Source: Amycolatopsis mongoliensis
Lineage (GTDB): Bacteria; Actinomycetota; Actinomycetes; Mycobacteriales; Pseudonocardiaceae
Assembly: GCF_030285665.1 (NCBI RefSeq)
Contig: NZ_CP127295.1
Span: 8,494,001 to 8,558,000, forward strand
Direction of reading: 5' to 3'
Length of the DNA: 64,000 bases
The notes beneath the pieces were generated by a model. That model searched no databases, had not been told where the DNA came from, and saw only the letters and a program-made list of their open reading frames with translations. A program made the position numbers and the translations under genes. Within the stretch, counting starts at the first letter, position 1; each line of letters opens with the position of its first letter. Below, one piece after another: positions 35,500 to 43,354 of this stretch.

Positions 35500-35512
35500 A
35501 TCAGCTGTCGCG

Positions 35513-35584
35513 TGGGCGATACTGGGATCGAACCAGTGACCTCTTCGGTGTGAACGAAGCGCTCTCCCGCTGAGCTAATCGCCC
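35513..35584 (-). tRNA. tRNA-Val(CAC)
   Basis: 72 nt on the minus strand. Acceptor GGGCGAT pairs with ATCGCCC; the D arm is AGCTCAGCGGGAGAGC; the anticodon loop TTCACAC on stem CTTCG/CGAAG gives CAC; the T arm is CTGGTTCGATCCCAG. Discriminator A; CCA not encoded. It reads GUG codons. Confidence 0.97.
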
Positions 35585-35978
35585 GCTCGCGGTGTTGCGG
35601 TGAACTTTAGCGTACGACTTACGGGCGCCTGCAAACGGGTGGTCCTCGGCGACCACACTCCGCTTACCGGCGAGTACGGAACGAACAACCCCGAGCTAGC
35701 CGGGGTTGTGGCAGGTGGGGGTCGCCCGACGCCACATTCGACATCCGTGCGACGGTGCTATCGCCCGGCGACTAAACCGCGCAGTATGGAGGCGTGGGCC
35801 CGCACGGGGCGCGCCGGTCGATCGCGCGCCGTGGGGGTGAACAACGGGCGCAAACGGGGGCTGATGGGCCCGTACGGGTGATATGCGGCTCACCTGCGAC
35901 GGAATCGGCCTCCCGATGCGTCCCAGTGGTGACGCCCTCGGCCGGGCCGGGCCGGGAAGGGAGACGAAGGGTAGGACG
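35585..35978. other. intergenic region upstream of ssgB
   Basis: 394 bp between the divergent tRNA-Val and ssgB. No coding frame is convincing. A purine-rich run (about 35955-35977, ending in GGTAGGA) provides the ssgB ribosome site. No clear operator was found. Confidence 0.5.
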
Positions 35979-36404
35979 ATGCGCAACGATCACGTGACGC
36001 TCCGCTCGACGGCGGTCTTCGACCTGCTGGCGCCGCGGACGCCCGCGGTTCCGGTCAAGGTGGAGCTGCGCTACGACACACGCGACCCGTATGCGGTCGT
36101 CGCCGCCTTCCGCACCGGCCGCGCCGGCTGGGTCGAATGGGTGTACGCACGCGACCTCCTCGCGGACGGCCTGCTGGCCGACGCGGGTGACGGGGACGTC
36201 CGCATCCGCCCTTCCGTCGAGGACCCCGAGTCCGTGCTGATCGAGCTGAACTCGCCGTCCGGGCACGCCATGTTCGAGGCGTCCGCCCAGGAGCTGGCCG
36301 ACTTCCTCGACCGGACCTACGACGTGGTGCTGCCGGGCAACGAGCACCTGTGGGTCGACGTCGACGACGCGCTCACCCACCTCATCCCCCACGATCTGGC
36401 CTGA
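35979..36404 (+). CDS. ssgB: SsgB-type sporulation/cell-division regulator
   Basis: 141-aa SsgA-like protein. FDLLAPRTPAVPVKVELRYDTRDPYAVVAAFRTGRAGWVEWVYARDLLADGL matches SsgB, which in Streptomyces recruits FtsZ to division sites during sporulation. Pseudonocardiaceae carry SsgB orthologues even when spores are rare. ATG at 35979 follows GTAGGA by 2-7 nt. An excellent terminator follows. Confidence 0.92.
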   Translation: MRNDHVTLRSTAVFDLLAPRTPAVPVKVELRYDTRDPYAVVAAFRTGRAGWVEWVYARDLLADGLLADAGDGDVRIRPSVEDPESVLIELNSPSGHAMFEASAQELADFLDRTYDVVLPGNEHLWVDVDDALTHLIPHDLA

Positions 36405-36416
36405 TGACGGGCTTGC

Positions 36417-36452
36417 AACGGCGGAGTGACACCCCGGTGTCGCCGCCGTTTT
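36417..36452 (+). terminator. ssgB rho-independent terminator
   Basis: AACGGCGG...TGACACC pairs with GGTGTC...CCGCCGTT, followed by TT, 12 bp after the ssgB stop. It is the clearest classical terminator in the window. Confidence 0.85.
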
Positions 36453-36540
36453 CGGGGTCCGATATGGTTTTCACACACCACGGCGACGGGGTGAGGGACA
36501 AGGTCGAGGCCTTGGACCTCGGGATCCGGAGCTGTGCAGT

Positions 36541-36613
36541 GCGGATGTAGCGCAGCTGGTAGCGCATCACCTTGCCAAGGTGAGGGTCGCGGGTTCGAAT
36601 CCCGTCATCCGCT
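36541..36613 (+). tRNA. tRNA-Gly(GCC)
   Basis: 73 nt. Acceptor GCGGATG/CATCCGC, D arm AGCGCAGCTGGTAGCGC, anticodon loop TTGCCAA on stem TCACC/GGTGA gives GCC, T arm CGGGTTCGAATCCCG. Discriminator T; CCA not encoded. First of a Gly-Cys-Val cluster. Confidence 0.97.
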
Positions 36614-36636
36614 CGGTAGGCTCTCGAGCCTGGCAC

Positions 36637-36707
36637 GGTGGAGTGGCCGAGAGGCGAGGCAACGGCCTGCAAAGCCGTGTACACGGGTTCGAATCCCGTC
36701 TCCACCT
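36637..36707 (+). tRNA. tRNA-Cys(GCA)
   Basis: 71 nt. Acceptor GGTGGAG/CTCCACC, anticodon loop CTGCAAA on stem ACGGC/GCCGT gives GCA, T arm CGGGTTCGAATCCCG. Discriminator T; CCA not encoded. It lies one base from tRNA-Val(GAC). Confidence 0.96.
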
Positions 36708-36708
36708 C

Positions 36709-36783
36709 GCGCGATTAGCTCAGCGGGAGAGCGCTTCCCTGACACGGAAGAGGTCACTGGTTCAATCCCAGTATCGCGCACCA
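36709..36783 (+). tRNA. tRNA-Val(GAC)
   Basis: 72-nt body plus encoded CCA (36781-36783). Acceptor GCGCGAT/ATCGCGC, anticodon loop CTGACAC on stem CTTCC/GGAAG gives GAC, T arm CTGGTTCAATCCCAG. Most of the body is identical to the Val(CAC) tRNA in inverse orientation 1.1 kb away. An integrase-like remnant abuts its 3' end, so it was probably an integration site. Confidence 0.97.
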
Positions 36784-37050
36784 GATGTTTTCGCAGGTCA
36801 GAAGCCCTGTCCCTCTTCGGAGGGGCGGGGCTTCAGTCGTCGGGTGGCGATGATTTGGCGATAGACCCGGGCCCGATTGCCCGCCGGGCCGCAGGTGCGG
36901 GAGCCACGACACCAGCTTTGCCCGCTCCCCCGGAGGTAGGGCGGCCAGCGTTCGTCCAGCGCATCGATGCTCGTACACCATCGCCGGCGTTACGTGGTCG
37001 TAGACGCGGGCGAAGGCCGTCATCTTCTGCCCCAGCCGCGCCTCGTCCGG
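36754..37050 (-). pseudogene. tyrosine integrase C-terminal remnant
   Basis: The minus-strand frame reads DEARLGQKMTAFARVYDHVTPAM, then ALPPGERAKLVSWLPHLRPGG. This resembles the last segment of actinobacterial tyrosine recombinases (R-L-G-[HQ]-K-M, catalytic Tyr in VYDHVTPxM, then an ERAKLxxWxPHL tail). The frame then runs straight into the 3' end of tRNA-Val(GAC), the classic arrangement of an integrase beside its attachment site. Nothing upstream in any frame supplies the earlier catalytic Arg and His boxes, so this is a decayed fragment. The family call is by pattern only. Confidence 0.5.
36802..36833 (+). terminator. tRNA cluster terminator
   Basis: AAGCCC...CCCTC-TTCG-GAGGG...GGGGCTT hairpin with a stable TTCG loop, 19 bp after the tRNA-Val(GAC) CCA. 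Confidence 0.75.
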
Positions 37051-37554
37051 ATCGAGCCCGTCCTACTCCGGCCGAACGGCTCCCGCTGGCTGTCCGACAG
37101 CTCCTCGTCGGCACCGCGATGCCTGGCGAATCACGTCCCCGTAGGAGCTCTCTTCCGTCCCCGCTCTTCCGGCATCCTTTGTAGACCTTCCCGTCCAGCT
37201 CTTTCGACGGCGTCCGGATACTCGGGAAAGTGTCCGCCAAGGCGCAGCCGAGCAGACTGTCCCCTTCGGACTCGACGGACGGCACCCCATCAGAGTCGCG
37301 TCGGCCGGCGAACGGGGATACCGACGCGGCTGCCCCAGCTCATCGAGCTGACCGCTGGCCTCGCAGGGACACCCATCAGGTGATCCACAGGTGAACCTCA
37401 AGTGAACAACGTCTGGTCTGAATCCGACGTGCACGGCGCCGACCTCGGTGTCCGGCTGTCCGGCGCACCACCCGCGCGCCGCCGGCGGTACCGCTGCGCG
37501 GGCATGATCCATTACGGTGGCCGGACCTGGGGGCCGCGACCGCAGGGAGCCGTC
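37051..37554. other. non-coding or decayed region beside integrase remnant
   Basis: About 500 bp with no convincing gene on either strand. The frames here have irregular codon-position GC. It may hold further degraded mobile-element sequence. The ribosome site for the next gene (AGGGAG, about 37543) closes it. Confidence 0.5.
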
Positions 37555-37971
37555 ATGCCGATCCTCACCACCGTGGCCGACTGGACGATCACCGCGTCCG
37601 GCGACTCCGCGACGTTCACCCACGCCTCGGCCGCCGCCTGCTGGGCGCCGCGGGTGTGGAGCGGACGTGGGCTCGCGATCGCCGAGACCGACGTCGCCTC
37701 GTTCGACAAGGCGCTGGGCGAAGTGCTGAAGCTGCCCGTCTACTGGCTGGCCCGCGCCCGGCGGGCAGACAGCGGGGCCGGGGACGCCACGGTCTGGTCG
37801 GAGCCGCGGTTCGACCCGGACGACGAGTTCGTCTCCATCGCCGGCCCCTGCCGGACCGACGAACCCGCGCCGGGGTACCGGCCTGCCTTCACGTTCGCCA
37901 TCGATCTGGTCCACCTGCGGGGATTGCGGATCAGGATCGCCGCCTACCGGGCCGCGTCGGCCGGCCGTTGA
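37555..37971 (+). CDS. hypothetical protein
   Basis: 138-aa protein beginning PILTTVADWTITASGDSATFTHASAAACWAPRVWSG and ending VHLRGLRIRIAAYRAASAGR. ATG at 37555 has AGGGAG 6 nt upstream. No transmembrane segment or catalytic motif; three Trp-containing stretches suggest a folded beta domain. I do not recognise the family. It converges on the pyruvate-kinase-like gene (14-bp gap). Confidence 0.65.
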   Translation: MPILTTVADWTITASGDSATFTHASAAACWAPRVWSGRGLAIAETDVASFDKALGEVLKLPVYWLARARRADSGAGDATVWSEPRFDPDDEFVSIAGPCRTDEPAPGYRPAFTFAIDLVHLRGLRIRIAAYRAASAGR

Positions 37972-37985
37972 GGTCGCTGTCGTGA

Positions 37986-39794
37986 TCAGCCGGGTGGATG
38001 CCACGAGCGCAAGGGCCTGAGCAAGGCGTTCTTCTTGTAGTGGTGGTCGGCCATGCGGCGGAGGATGTCGTCGAGCGTGGTGACGGCGTCGACGATGTGC
38101 GGTCCTTTGTTGAGCATGACGCATTCGGCGCGCACGCCCATCGCGGCGTCGGTGATCTCGGCGCGGGACGGGCGGCCGGTGCGGGCGAGCTGGTCGAGGA
38201 CCTGGGTGGCCCAGACAACCGGCAGGTGCGCGGCTTCGCAGAGCCAGAGGATTTCTTCCTGGAGTTCGGCGAGCCGTTCGTAGCCGCATTCGACGGCCAG
38301 GTCGCCGCGGGCGATCATCACGCCGGTACGCGGGTGGCGCATCGCGGTCAACAGCAGTTCGGGCAGGTTTTCGAACGCCTGCCGGGTCTCGACCTTGAGG
38401 ATCACGCCGAGCTCGCGGGCACCGTGCCGGTCAAGTTCGGCGAGCAGGTCTTCGACGTCGCCGGGGGTGCGGACGAACGACAGCTGGACCAGGTCGGCGT
38501 GGGCGCAGACGAACGGCAGGCAGGCGCGGTCGGCCTCGGTCAGGGCGGGCACCGGCAACTCGGTTCGGGGCAGGTTGATGCCCTTGCCCGCCCGCAGCCG
38601 GGATCCGCCGTCGCGGGCGTCGATGATCCGGACGGTGACCGTGTCCGCGCGGGCGTCGACGACGGCACCGCCGATGCGGCCGTCGTCGAACAGGACCGGG
38701 TCTCCCGGGCGGGCCGCGTCGAAGACGGCGGGCAGGGTGCAGCCGATCCGGGGCGGCCGTTGGACGGCCACGGGCGCGCAGTCGCGGGTCAGGGTGAGCA
38801 GGTCGCCTTCGTGCAGCGTCAGGAACTGCTCGACCGGGGGCAGCGCACCGACTTCGGCCTCGGTGCCGTCGCGCGCCCGCACCACCGTTCCGGTGGTGAG
38901 GTAGGCGGTGTGGTGCGTGGTGGCAAGCACTCCGGCCGGGCTCGCCGAGACGATCACGAGCCGGCGGTGGGCGCCCCGGGCGTCGCGGAACCGCAGCCCC
39001 TGTCCCGGCTGCAGGGTGGTGAGCTCGGCGGCGTGGATCGGGATCGGCCGGGCGTCGGGCCGCGGGGCCGGGGCGCCGGCGGGGGTGAGCCAGCACCACG
39101 CCGGGGCGGTCGGGCGGCCCAGCTGGTCGCGGTGGGGACGGAGCTTGACCACGCGAGGTCCCTCGAGCAGGGGGCCGGTGCGCAGTTTCGGGCCGGCGAG
39201 GTCCATCGCGATCCGGCAGGGCCGTCCGGCGTCCCGGGCGGCGGCGCGGACGTGGTCGATCATCGCTGTCCACTGCTCGGGTCCGTCGTGCGCGCAGTTG
39301 ATCCGGGCGAGGTCCATGCCGGCGCCGACGAGGGCGCGCGTCAGCGTCGGGTCGCGAGCGGCTTCCGCCGGCAGGGTGACCATGACGCGGGTCCGCCGCC
39401 GCGCGGGTTCCGGACCCAGCAGGGCGGTGCTGTTGCTGCGGAGGCTGCGCGGACCGGTGATGAATTCGGTGCGCGGCGGGCGTTTCCGCGCTTCGGGGTC
39501 ACCGGCCAGGGCGACGGCGGCCGCGAAGATGGCTTCGAGGCTGGCGTGGACATGCGGTTCGCTGCGGCCCAGCGAGGACAGGCCCTGCTCGGCCAGCCGG
39601 GCTTGGAGGTCGCGCAGGTCCAGTTGCCGCACGGCCCAGTAGTGCGTGAGGTTGCGCGCGCCGGCCGCATGGCCGGGGGCGACTTCGCCGACCCGCGCCG
39701 CCCAGTAGGACTCGGCGTCGGTCAGCACGGTGAACAGCTGTCGGATTTCTTCGACGATCACGGAGGATTCGCTGGCGGACGGTGCCTTCGTCAC
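37986..39794 (-). CDS. divergent pyruvate kinase-like protein
   Basis: 602 aa, longer than the usual 470-500 because of a helical N-terminal extension of about 170 residues. From about residue 180 the pyruvate kinase barrel is recognisable: TRVMVTLPAEAARDPTLTRALVGAGMDLARINCAHDG, DLAGPKLRTG, ILKVETRQAFENL (catalytic Lys and Glu), MIARGDLAVE, VVWATQVL and RPSRAEITDAAMGV. Differences: the K+-site NFSHG is NCAHDG, and the MLSGETAKG loop near the active site is replaced by MLNKGPHIVD. It may still be a PEP-linked phosphotransferase, but ordinary glycolytic activity is doubtful. GTG start. A DosR-like box lies 80 bp upstream. Confidence 0.8.
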   Translation of the reverse strand: MTKAPSASESSVIVEEIRQLFTVLTDAESYWAARVGEVAPGHAAGARNLTHYWAVRQLDLRDLQARLAEQGLSSLGRSEPHVHASLEAIFAAAVALAGDPEARKRPPRTEFITGPRSLRSNSTALLGPEPARRRTRVMVTLPAEAARDPTLTRALVGAGMDLARINCAHDGPEQWTAMIDHVRAAARDAGRPCRIAMDLAGPKLRTGPLLEGPRVVKLRPHRDQLGRPTAPAWCWLTPAGAPAPRPDARPIPIHAAELTTLQPGQGLRFRDARGAHRRLVIVSASPAGVLATTHHTAYLTTGTVVRARDGTEAEVGALPPVEQFLTLHEGDLLTLTRDCAPVAVQRPPRIGCTLPAVFDAARPGDPVLFDDGRIGGAVVDARADTVTVRIIDARDGGSRLRAGKGINLPRTELPVPALTEADRACLPFVCAHADLVQLSFVRTPGDVEDLLAELDRHGARELGVILKVETRQAFENLPELLLTAMRHPRTGVMIARGDLAVECGYERLAELQEEILWLCEAAHLPVVWATQVLDQLARTGRPSRAEITDAAMGVRAECVMLNKGPHIVDAVTTLDDILRRMADHHYKKNALLRPLRSWHPPG

Positions 39795-39874
39795 GCGCCC
39801 AGCTTCCCCGGCCGGTCCCGGCACGGCCAGGGCACGAGAGTGCCGATGGAGAAGCCTTTCGCCTCTGGCGGCCC

Positions 39875-39888
39875 GCGACGAAGGTCCC
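39875..39888. promoter_or_regulatory. DosR-like box
   Basis: GCGACGAAGGTCCC matches 11 of 14 positions of GGGACTWWAGTCCC. It lies 81 bp before the pyruvate-kinase-like start and 95 bp before the divergent 70-aa gene, so it could serve both. Confidence 0.5.
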
Positions 39889-39982
39889 TGGTGCCGGGGG
39901 CGCAGGTCCATGTGCCGAGCCGTGGACACTACCTACGGTCGGTGCTGGAAGCGAGAGGATCCCCGCCGAAGGAGCCTGGAGC

Positions 39983-40195
39983 ATGCCCGCTCGTGTCTCG
40001 CCCCGCGAACGCCTCGAGATCCGGCTGGTCGTCGCGCGGCTGACCGCGAAGTTCGCCGCCACCCACGCCACCAGCCACATCCAAGACGTCGTCGACGACA
40101 GCTACCGCGCTTTCACCGACGCCCGCATCCGCGACTTCGTGCCGTTGCTCACCGAACGACGAGCCCATCGCGAACTCGCGAGAGCGGCGGAGTGA
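39983..40195 (+). CDS. small three-helix-bundle protein
   Basis: 70-aa protein: RLEIRLVVARLTAKFAATHATSHIQDVVDDSYRAFTDARIRDFVPLLTERRAHREL. It resembles small actinobacterial proteins annotated as a three-helix-bundle dimerisation domain, which occur singly or as parts of stress proteins. All-helical, no catalytic motif. ATG with GGAG upstream. It shares an upstream region with the divergent pyruvate-kinase-like gene. The IS110 element begins just downstream. Confidence 0.75.
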   Translation: MPARVSPRERLEIRLVVARLTAKFAATHATSHIQDVVDDSYRAFTDARIRDFVPLLTERRAHRELARAAE

Positions 40196-40319
40196 CCTCG
40201 CGTGCGGCATCCGGGTGACGGGTGTAACCACACGCCGGAACGCGACGAGTCCTCAGGTACGCGGTGCACCGGACACCGGTGACCGGCACGCGAGCGCCCG
40301 GGGAGTTTCAATGATCGTG

Positions 40320-41528
40320 TCAAGCAGCAGCCGTGACCGGCGGTGAATGATGGAACTCACGACCATCGCGCAGCAACGCCCACATGACGTCGACCAGGCG
40401 GCGGGCCAGTGCGATCAACGCCTGGGTGTGCCGTTTCCCCTCACCACGTTTGCGCAGGTAGAAAGCCCGGGAGGGACCGTCGGGACGTTTGATCGCCGAC
40501 AACGCAGCCAGGTAGAACACCCGGCGCAGCCCACGGTGATAGCGCTTCGGCCGGTGCAGGTTGCCCCGCACCCGCCCGGAATCACGCGGCACCGGCGCCA
40601 GCCCGGCATAGGCCGCCAGATGCGCGGAACTGCCGAACGCAGCCCGCAGATCACCGCCGGTCCCGGCCAGCAGCGAAGCACCCAGGATCGGACCGAACCC
40701 GTCGAGACTGGTGATGCGCCCCGCGTCGGGATGCTCACCAAATCGGTCAGCGAGCTGCTTGCCCAGATCCTTGATCTCCCGATCCAGCTCCAAAAGCTGC
40801 CGCGCCAGCCGCGCGATCAGCGGCGCGGTCACCGATTCCTGCGGCAACGCAACGGTTTGCTCGGCAGCGGCAGCAAGGGCCTTGTCCACCATGGACGGAA
40901 TACCCCTGGCCCACGCACCGTGCTCGTCCAGGTAGGCCGACACACCGGCCGCCCCGGCAGCGCGGATCCCGGCCGGGGTCTGGAAACCGGTCAGCAGCAC
41001 CAGCGCCGAGCGGGTGGAGTAATCGAACGCCCGCTCCAGCGCAGGAAAAATACTCGCCAGCAGCTCACGGATCCGGTTGACCCCGCGCACCCAGTCAGCC
41101 ATCAGGTCCTCCCGCCGCGCGGTGAGCACCTGCAGATCGGTCACCACCGCATCCGGGCTGGTGATCGGGGTCAGATCACCGCGCAGACGCGCGGTTTCGG
41201 CGATCGTGCGGGCGTCTTTGGCGTCGGTCTTGCCCTCACCGACGAACGCACCGGCCATCCGGTTGACCAGCCGGCCCGGCACCGACACCACCGGCTGTCC
41301 GGTGGCCAGCAACAGGGTGATCAGCAAACCGGCCGCACCGGAAGTCATGTCCACTGCCCACACCACCTCGGACGCTTTCGCGGTGGTGCGGGCGATCAGC
41401 TGCTCGATCGGGGCCTGCCCGTTGGCCACCTTCCGAGAGAACACGATCTTGCCGGTCTCATCCACCGCGCACGCGTGGTGGAAACCTTTGCCGACGTCGA
41501 TCCCGACCCACACCTTGCCCACGGCCAC
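40320..41528 (-). CDS. IS110-family transposase
   Basis: 402-aa RuvC-like recombinase. Catalytic positions counted from GTG at 41528 are D11 (VGIDVGK), D60 (WAVDMTSG), D102 and D105 (KTDAKDA), aligning with the D11/E60/D102/D105 set of IS621-type enzymes but with Asp at position 60. A coiled-coil follows, then the C-terminal Tnp domain (ITSLDGFGPILGASLLAG, YAGLAPVPRDSGRVRG) with the presumed Ser nucleophile in RDSG. Reading frame intact, so the element may be active. GGGAGG lies 9 nt before the start. Confidence 0.93.
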   Translation of the reverse strand: MAVGKVWVGIDVGKGFHHACAVDETGKIVFSRKVANGQAPIEQLIARTTAKASEVVWAVDMTSGAAGLLITLLLATGQPVVSVPGRLVNRMAGAFVGEGKTDAKDARTIAETARLRGDLTPITSPDAVVTDLQVLTARREDLMADWVRGVNRIRELLASIFPALERAFDYSTRSALVLLTGFQTPAGIRAAGAAGVSAYLDEHGAWARGIPSMVDKALAAAAEQTVALPQESVTAPLIARLARQLLELDREIKDLGKQLADRFGEHPDAGRITSLDGFGPILGASLLAGTGGDLRAAFGSSAHLAAYAGLAPVPRDSGRVRGNLHRPKRYHRGLRRVFYLAALSAIKRPDGPSRAFYLRKRGEGKRHTQALIALARRLVDVMWALLRDGREFHHSPPVTAAA

Positions 41529-41745
41529 CCGGCCTGTCCTCCCGTCTTCCCAGCTCACCCCGTGGACGACCCGCCGGCATCTCCATAAACAGCGACCGAG
41601 CGCAGATCTCAATCAGCGGCCAGGGCGTCCAGAACGACAGAGCGGCCACTCCTCAGAAGCCACCTCACGAGGCAAGACATCATCAGCCACACCCCATCGC
41701 CCTGGGCATCCAGAACATCCCGTCCTGAACACCAACAATCTTATG
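41529..41745 (-). ncRNA. candidate IS110 bridge-RNA region
   Basis: About 215 bp of non-coding leader upstream of the transposase, the position and size where IS621-type elements encode the bridge RNA that specifies target and donor. A 15-bp near-repeat lies at 41621-41635 and 41702-41716 (CAGGGCGTCCAGAAC against CTGGGCATCCAGAAC). No structure was computed; assignment rests on family knowledge and position. Confidence 0.4.
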
Positions 41746-41753
41746 GAGGCGTC

Positions 41754-42698
41754 ATGGTCGTCATCGGCACGTGGAATCTGGAGAACCTGTTCCGCCCGGG
41801 TGGCGACGGGCCGCCCGACCAGGCCGCCTACGACGCCAAGCTGGCGGCACTGCGCGCCACCATCACGGCGATCGCGCCGGACGTGCTCGCCGTCCAGGAA
41901 GTCGGCGACCCCGCCGCCCTCGACGACCTGGCCGCACTGCTCCCCGGCGACTGGACGACCGCGCTGTCGCAGCATCCGGACGCACGCGGGATCCGCGTCG
42001 GGTTCCTCTCCCGGCTGCCGCTGACGGTCGTCGCCGACACCGCGGCCCTGGCGCCCAAGCTCGCGCCCGTCCAGGTCGCCGACCCACCCGCCCCGCGCAG
42101 CGACCAGCTCGGACGCGGCGCGCTGACCGTCACCGTGGAACCCGAACCCGGCACCACGCTCACCCTCATCACGTGCCACCTGAAGTCCAAGCTGCTCACC
42201 TACCCCGGCGGCCGGTTCACGCCCCACGACGAAGGCGAACGTGCCCGCTTCGGCGCCTACGCCCTCTACCGCCGAACCGCCGAAGCCACTGCCGTCCGCG
42301 AACTCGCCACCACCTGCCTCGAACCGGATGCCGGTGAACGGCTCGTCGTGCTGGGCGACCTCAACGACGAAGCCACCGCGGCCACCACCCAGATCCTGGC
42401 CGGCCCACCCGGCTCGGAGATCGGTACCGCCGGATTCAAGCGCCCCGACGCCGGCGACCGCTGGCGCCTGTGGAACCTCGCCGCACTCATCCCGCCCGAC
42501 CAGCGCTATTCCCGCATCAACAACGGCCGCCGCGAACTCATCGACCACATCTTCGCCAGCCACGCCTTGCTCGACCCGCTGCCCGAAGTCCACGTCGTCC
42601 ACGACCACGACCTGCCCTCGGTCACCGACAACCCGTCCACACACGTCAGCCAGTCAGGATCCGACCACGCTCCCGTCGTCGCCTCTTTCACCGCATAG
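41754..42698 (+). CDS. endonuclease/exonuclease/phosphatase-family protein
   Basis: 314-aa EEP-fold hydrolase: IGTWNLENLF (first Asn), DVLAVQEVGD (metal Glu), LITCHLKSKL (His), VVLGDLNDEATAA (Asp/Asn), RRELIDHIFASHALL and the terminal SGSDHAPVVASF (catalytic Asp-His) are all intact. It could be a secreted-like nuclease or a phosphodiesterase, but no signal peptide is seen. ATG with GGAGG 5 nt upstream. The IS110 element lies immediately upstream and may have replaced its natural promoter. Confidence 0.9.
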   Translation: MVVIGTWNLENLFRPGGDGPPDQAAYDAKLAALRATITAIAPDVLAVQEVGDPAALDDLAALLPGDWTTALSQHPDARGIRVGFLSRLPLTVVADTAALAPKLAPVQVADPPAPRSDQLGRGALTVTVEPEPGTTLTLITCHLKSKLLTYPGGRFTPHDEGERARFGAYALYRRTAEATAVRELATTCLEPDAGERLVVLGDLNDEATAATTQILAGPPGSEIGTAGFKRPDAGDRWRLWNLAALIPPDQRYSRINNGRRELIDHIFASHALLDPLPEVHVVHDHDLPSVTDNPSTHVSQSGSDHAPVVASFTA

Positions 42699-42815
42699 AG
42701 GTGTCTTGGCCCTGTTCGCTCCCCCACTGGGGTTCGGCGCCGTCGAGGTCGGATTGCGCGGCACTCGAAAGGCGGGCGGTGCGGCCTTCCGCCCCACCGC
42801 CCGCGGGTTCCCGGG

Positions 42816-43223
42816 TCAGTCCTTCTTCACCGGGATTTCGATCTGACCGGTCGCTTCGGTCTGCGCCACCGGGACCTTCACCTCGAGGATCCCGTCGTGG
42901 TAGGTGGCGGCGATCTTCGCGGTCTCGGCACCCCGTGGCAGCGCCACCGTCCGGCTGAAGGACCCGTAGCGGAACTCGCTGCGGCCCTTCTCTTCCTTGC
43001 GGGCCTGCCGCTCCGCCGAGATCGTCAGCATCCCGTTCTCCGCCGCGACGTGCACGTCCTTCTCGGGGTCGAAGCCAGGAAGCTCGGCACGCACGACGTA
43101 CTCGCCCTCCGCGGCCACTTCTTCGATCCGGACCAGGTTGCGCTCGCCGAACGGCCACGCCGCGTCGAACCACTCCGTGAGCCCGGGGAACATCGTCCTC
43201 GTCCGAGGAAGCAGTGATGTCAT
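42816..43223 (-). CDS. Hsp20/alpha-crystallin small heat-shock protein
   Basis: 135-aa chaperone. The alpha-crystallin domain (YVVRAELPGFDPEKDVHVAAENGMLTISAER to GILEVKVPV) is complete, with the GxLxV-type signature. It holds unfolding proteins in oligomers. HspX/Acr is a main DosR-regulon product in mycobacteria; a DosR-like palindrome lies 87 bp upstream here. ATG with GGAGGG upstream. Confidence 0.95.
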   Translation of the reverse strand: MTSLLPRTRTMFPGLTEWFDAAWPFGERNLVRIEEVAAEGEYVVRAELPGFDPEKDVHVAAENGMLTISAERQARKEEKGRSEFRYGSFSRTVALPRGAETAKIAATYHDGILEVKVPVAQTEATGQIEIPVKKD

Positions 43224-43309
43224 CCTGCCCTCCTTTCCACACGACAATCGTCGGTCCAGGCAACACCGGCCACCCGCTGCGCCGAAGCGGCCGTAATGCC
43301 CCGAAAGGC

Positions 43310-43323
43310 GGGACCAACGGCCT
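43310..43323. promoter_or_regulatory. DosR-like box upstream of hsp20
   Basis: GGGACCAACGGCCT, the GGGACC-NN-CGGCCCT variant of the box; 10 of 14 consensus positions. It lies 87 bp before the hsp20 start. Confidence 0.55.
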
Positions 43324-43354
43324 CACCGGAACAGGCCGCGGGCCGGAGCGCGGG

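Larger units (their letters stand above)
34731..35512. other. long intergenic region upstream of glycosylphosphotransferase
   Basis: 782 bp without a convincing gene. Bases about 34890-35000 are clearly less GC-rich than the surroundings and include several TTG-rich -35-like words on the minus strand, so the promoter for the sugar transferase is probably here. A palindrome cluster lies at 35063-35103 and the tRNA-Val terminator at 35467-35499. Frames ending in TGIEPVTSSV are tRNA sequence read as codons. Confidence 0.6.
40300..41745 (-). mobile_element. IS110-family insertion sequence (approximate limits)
   Basis: The element contains one transposase gene and a leader of about 215 bp. IS110 elements lack terminal inverted repeats, so ends cannot be read directly. 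The right limit must lie before the ribosome site of the gene at 41754 and the left limit after about 40200. It sits between a stress-island small gene and an endonuclease-like gene. Confidence 0.75.

Noticed and set aside
35086..35553. ORF ending TGIEPVTSSV
   Set aside because: The ending is tRNA-Val sequence translated; a familiar annotation artefact.
40347..41588. 413-codon plus-strand frame across the IS element
   Set aside because: Antisense shadow of the IS110 transposase.
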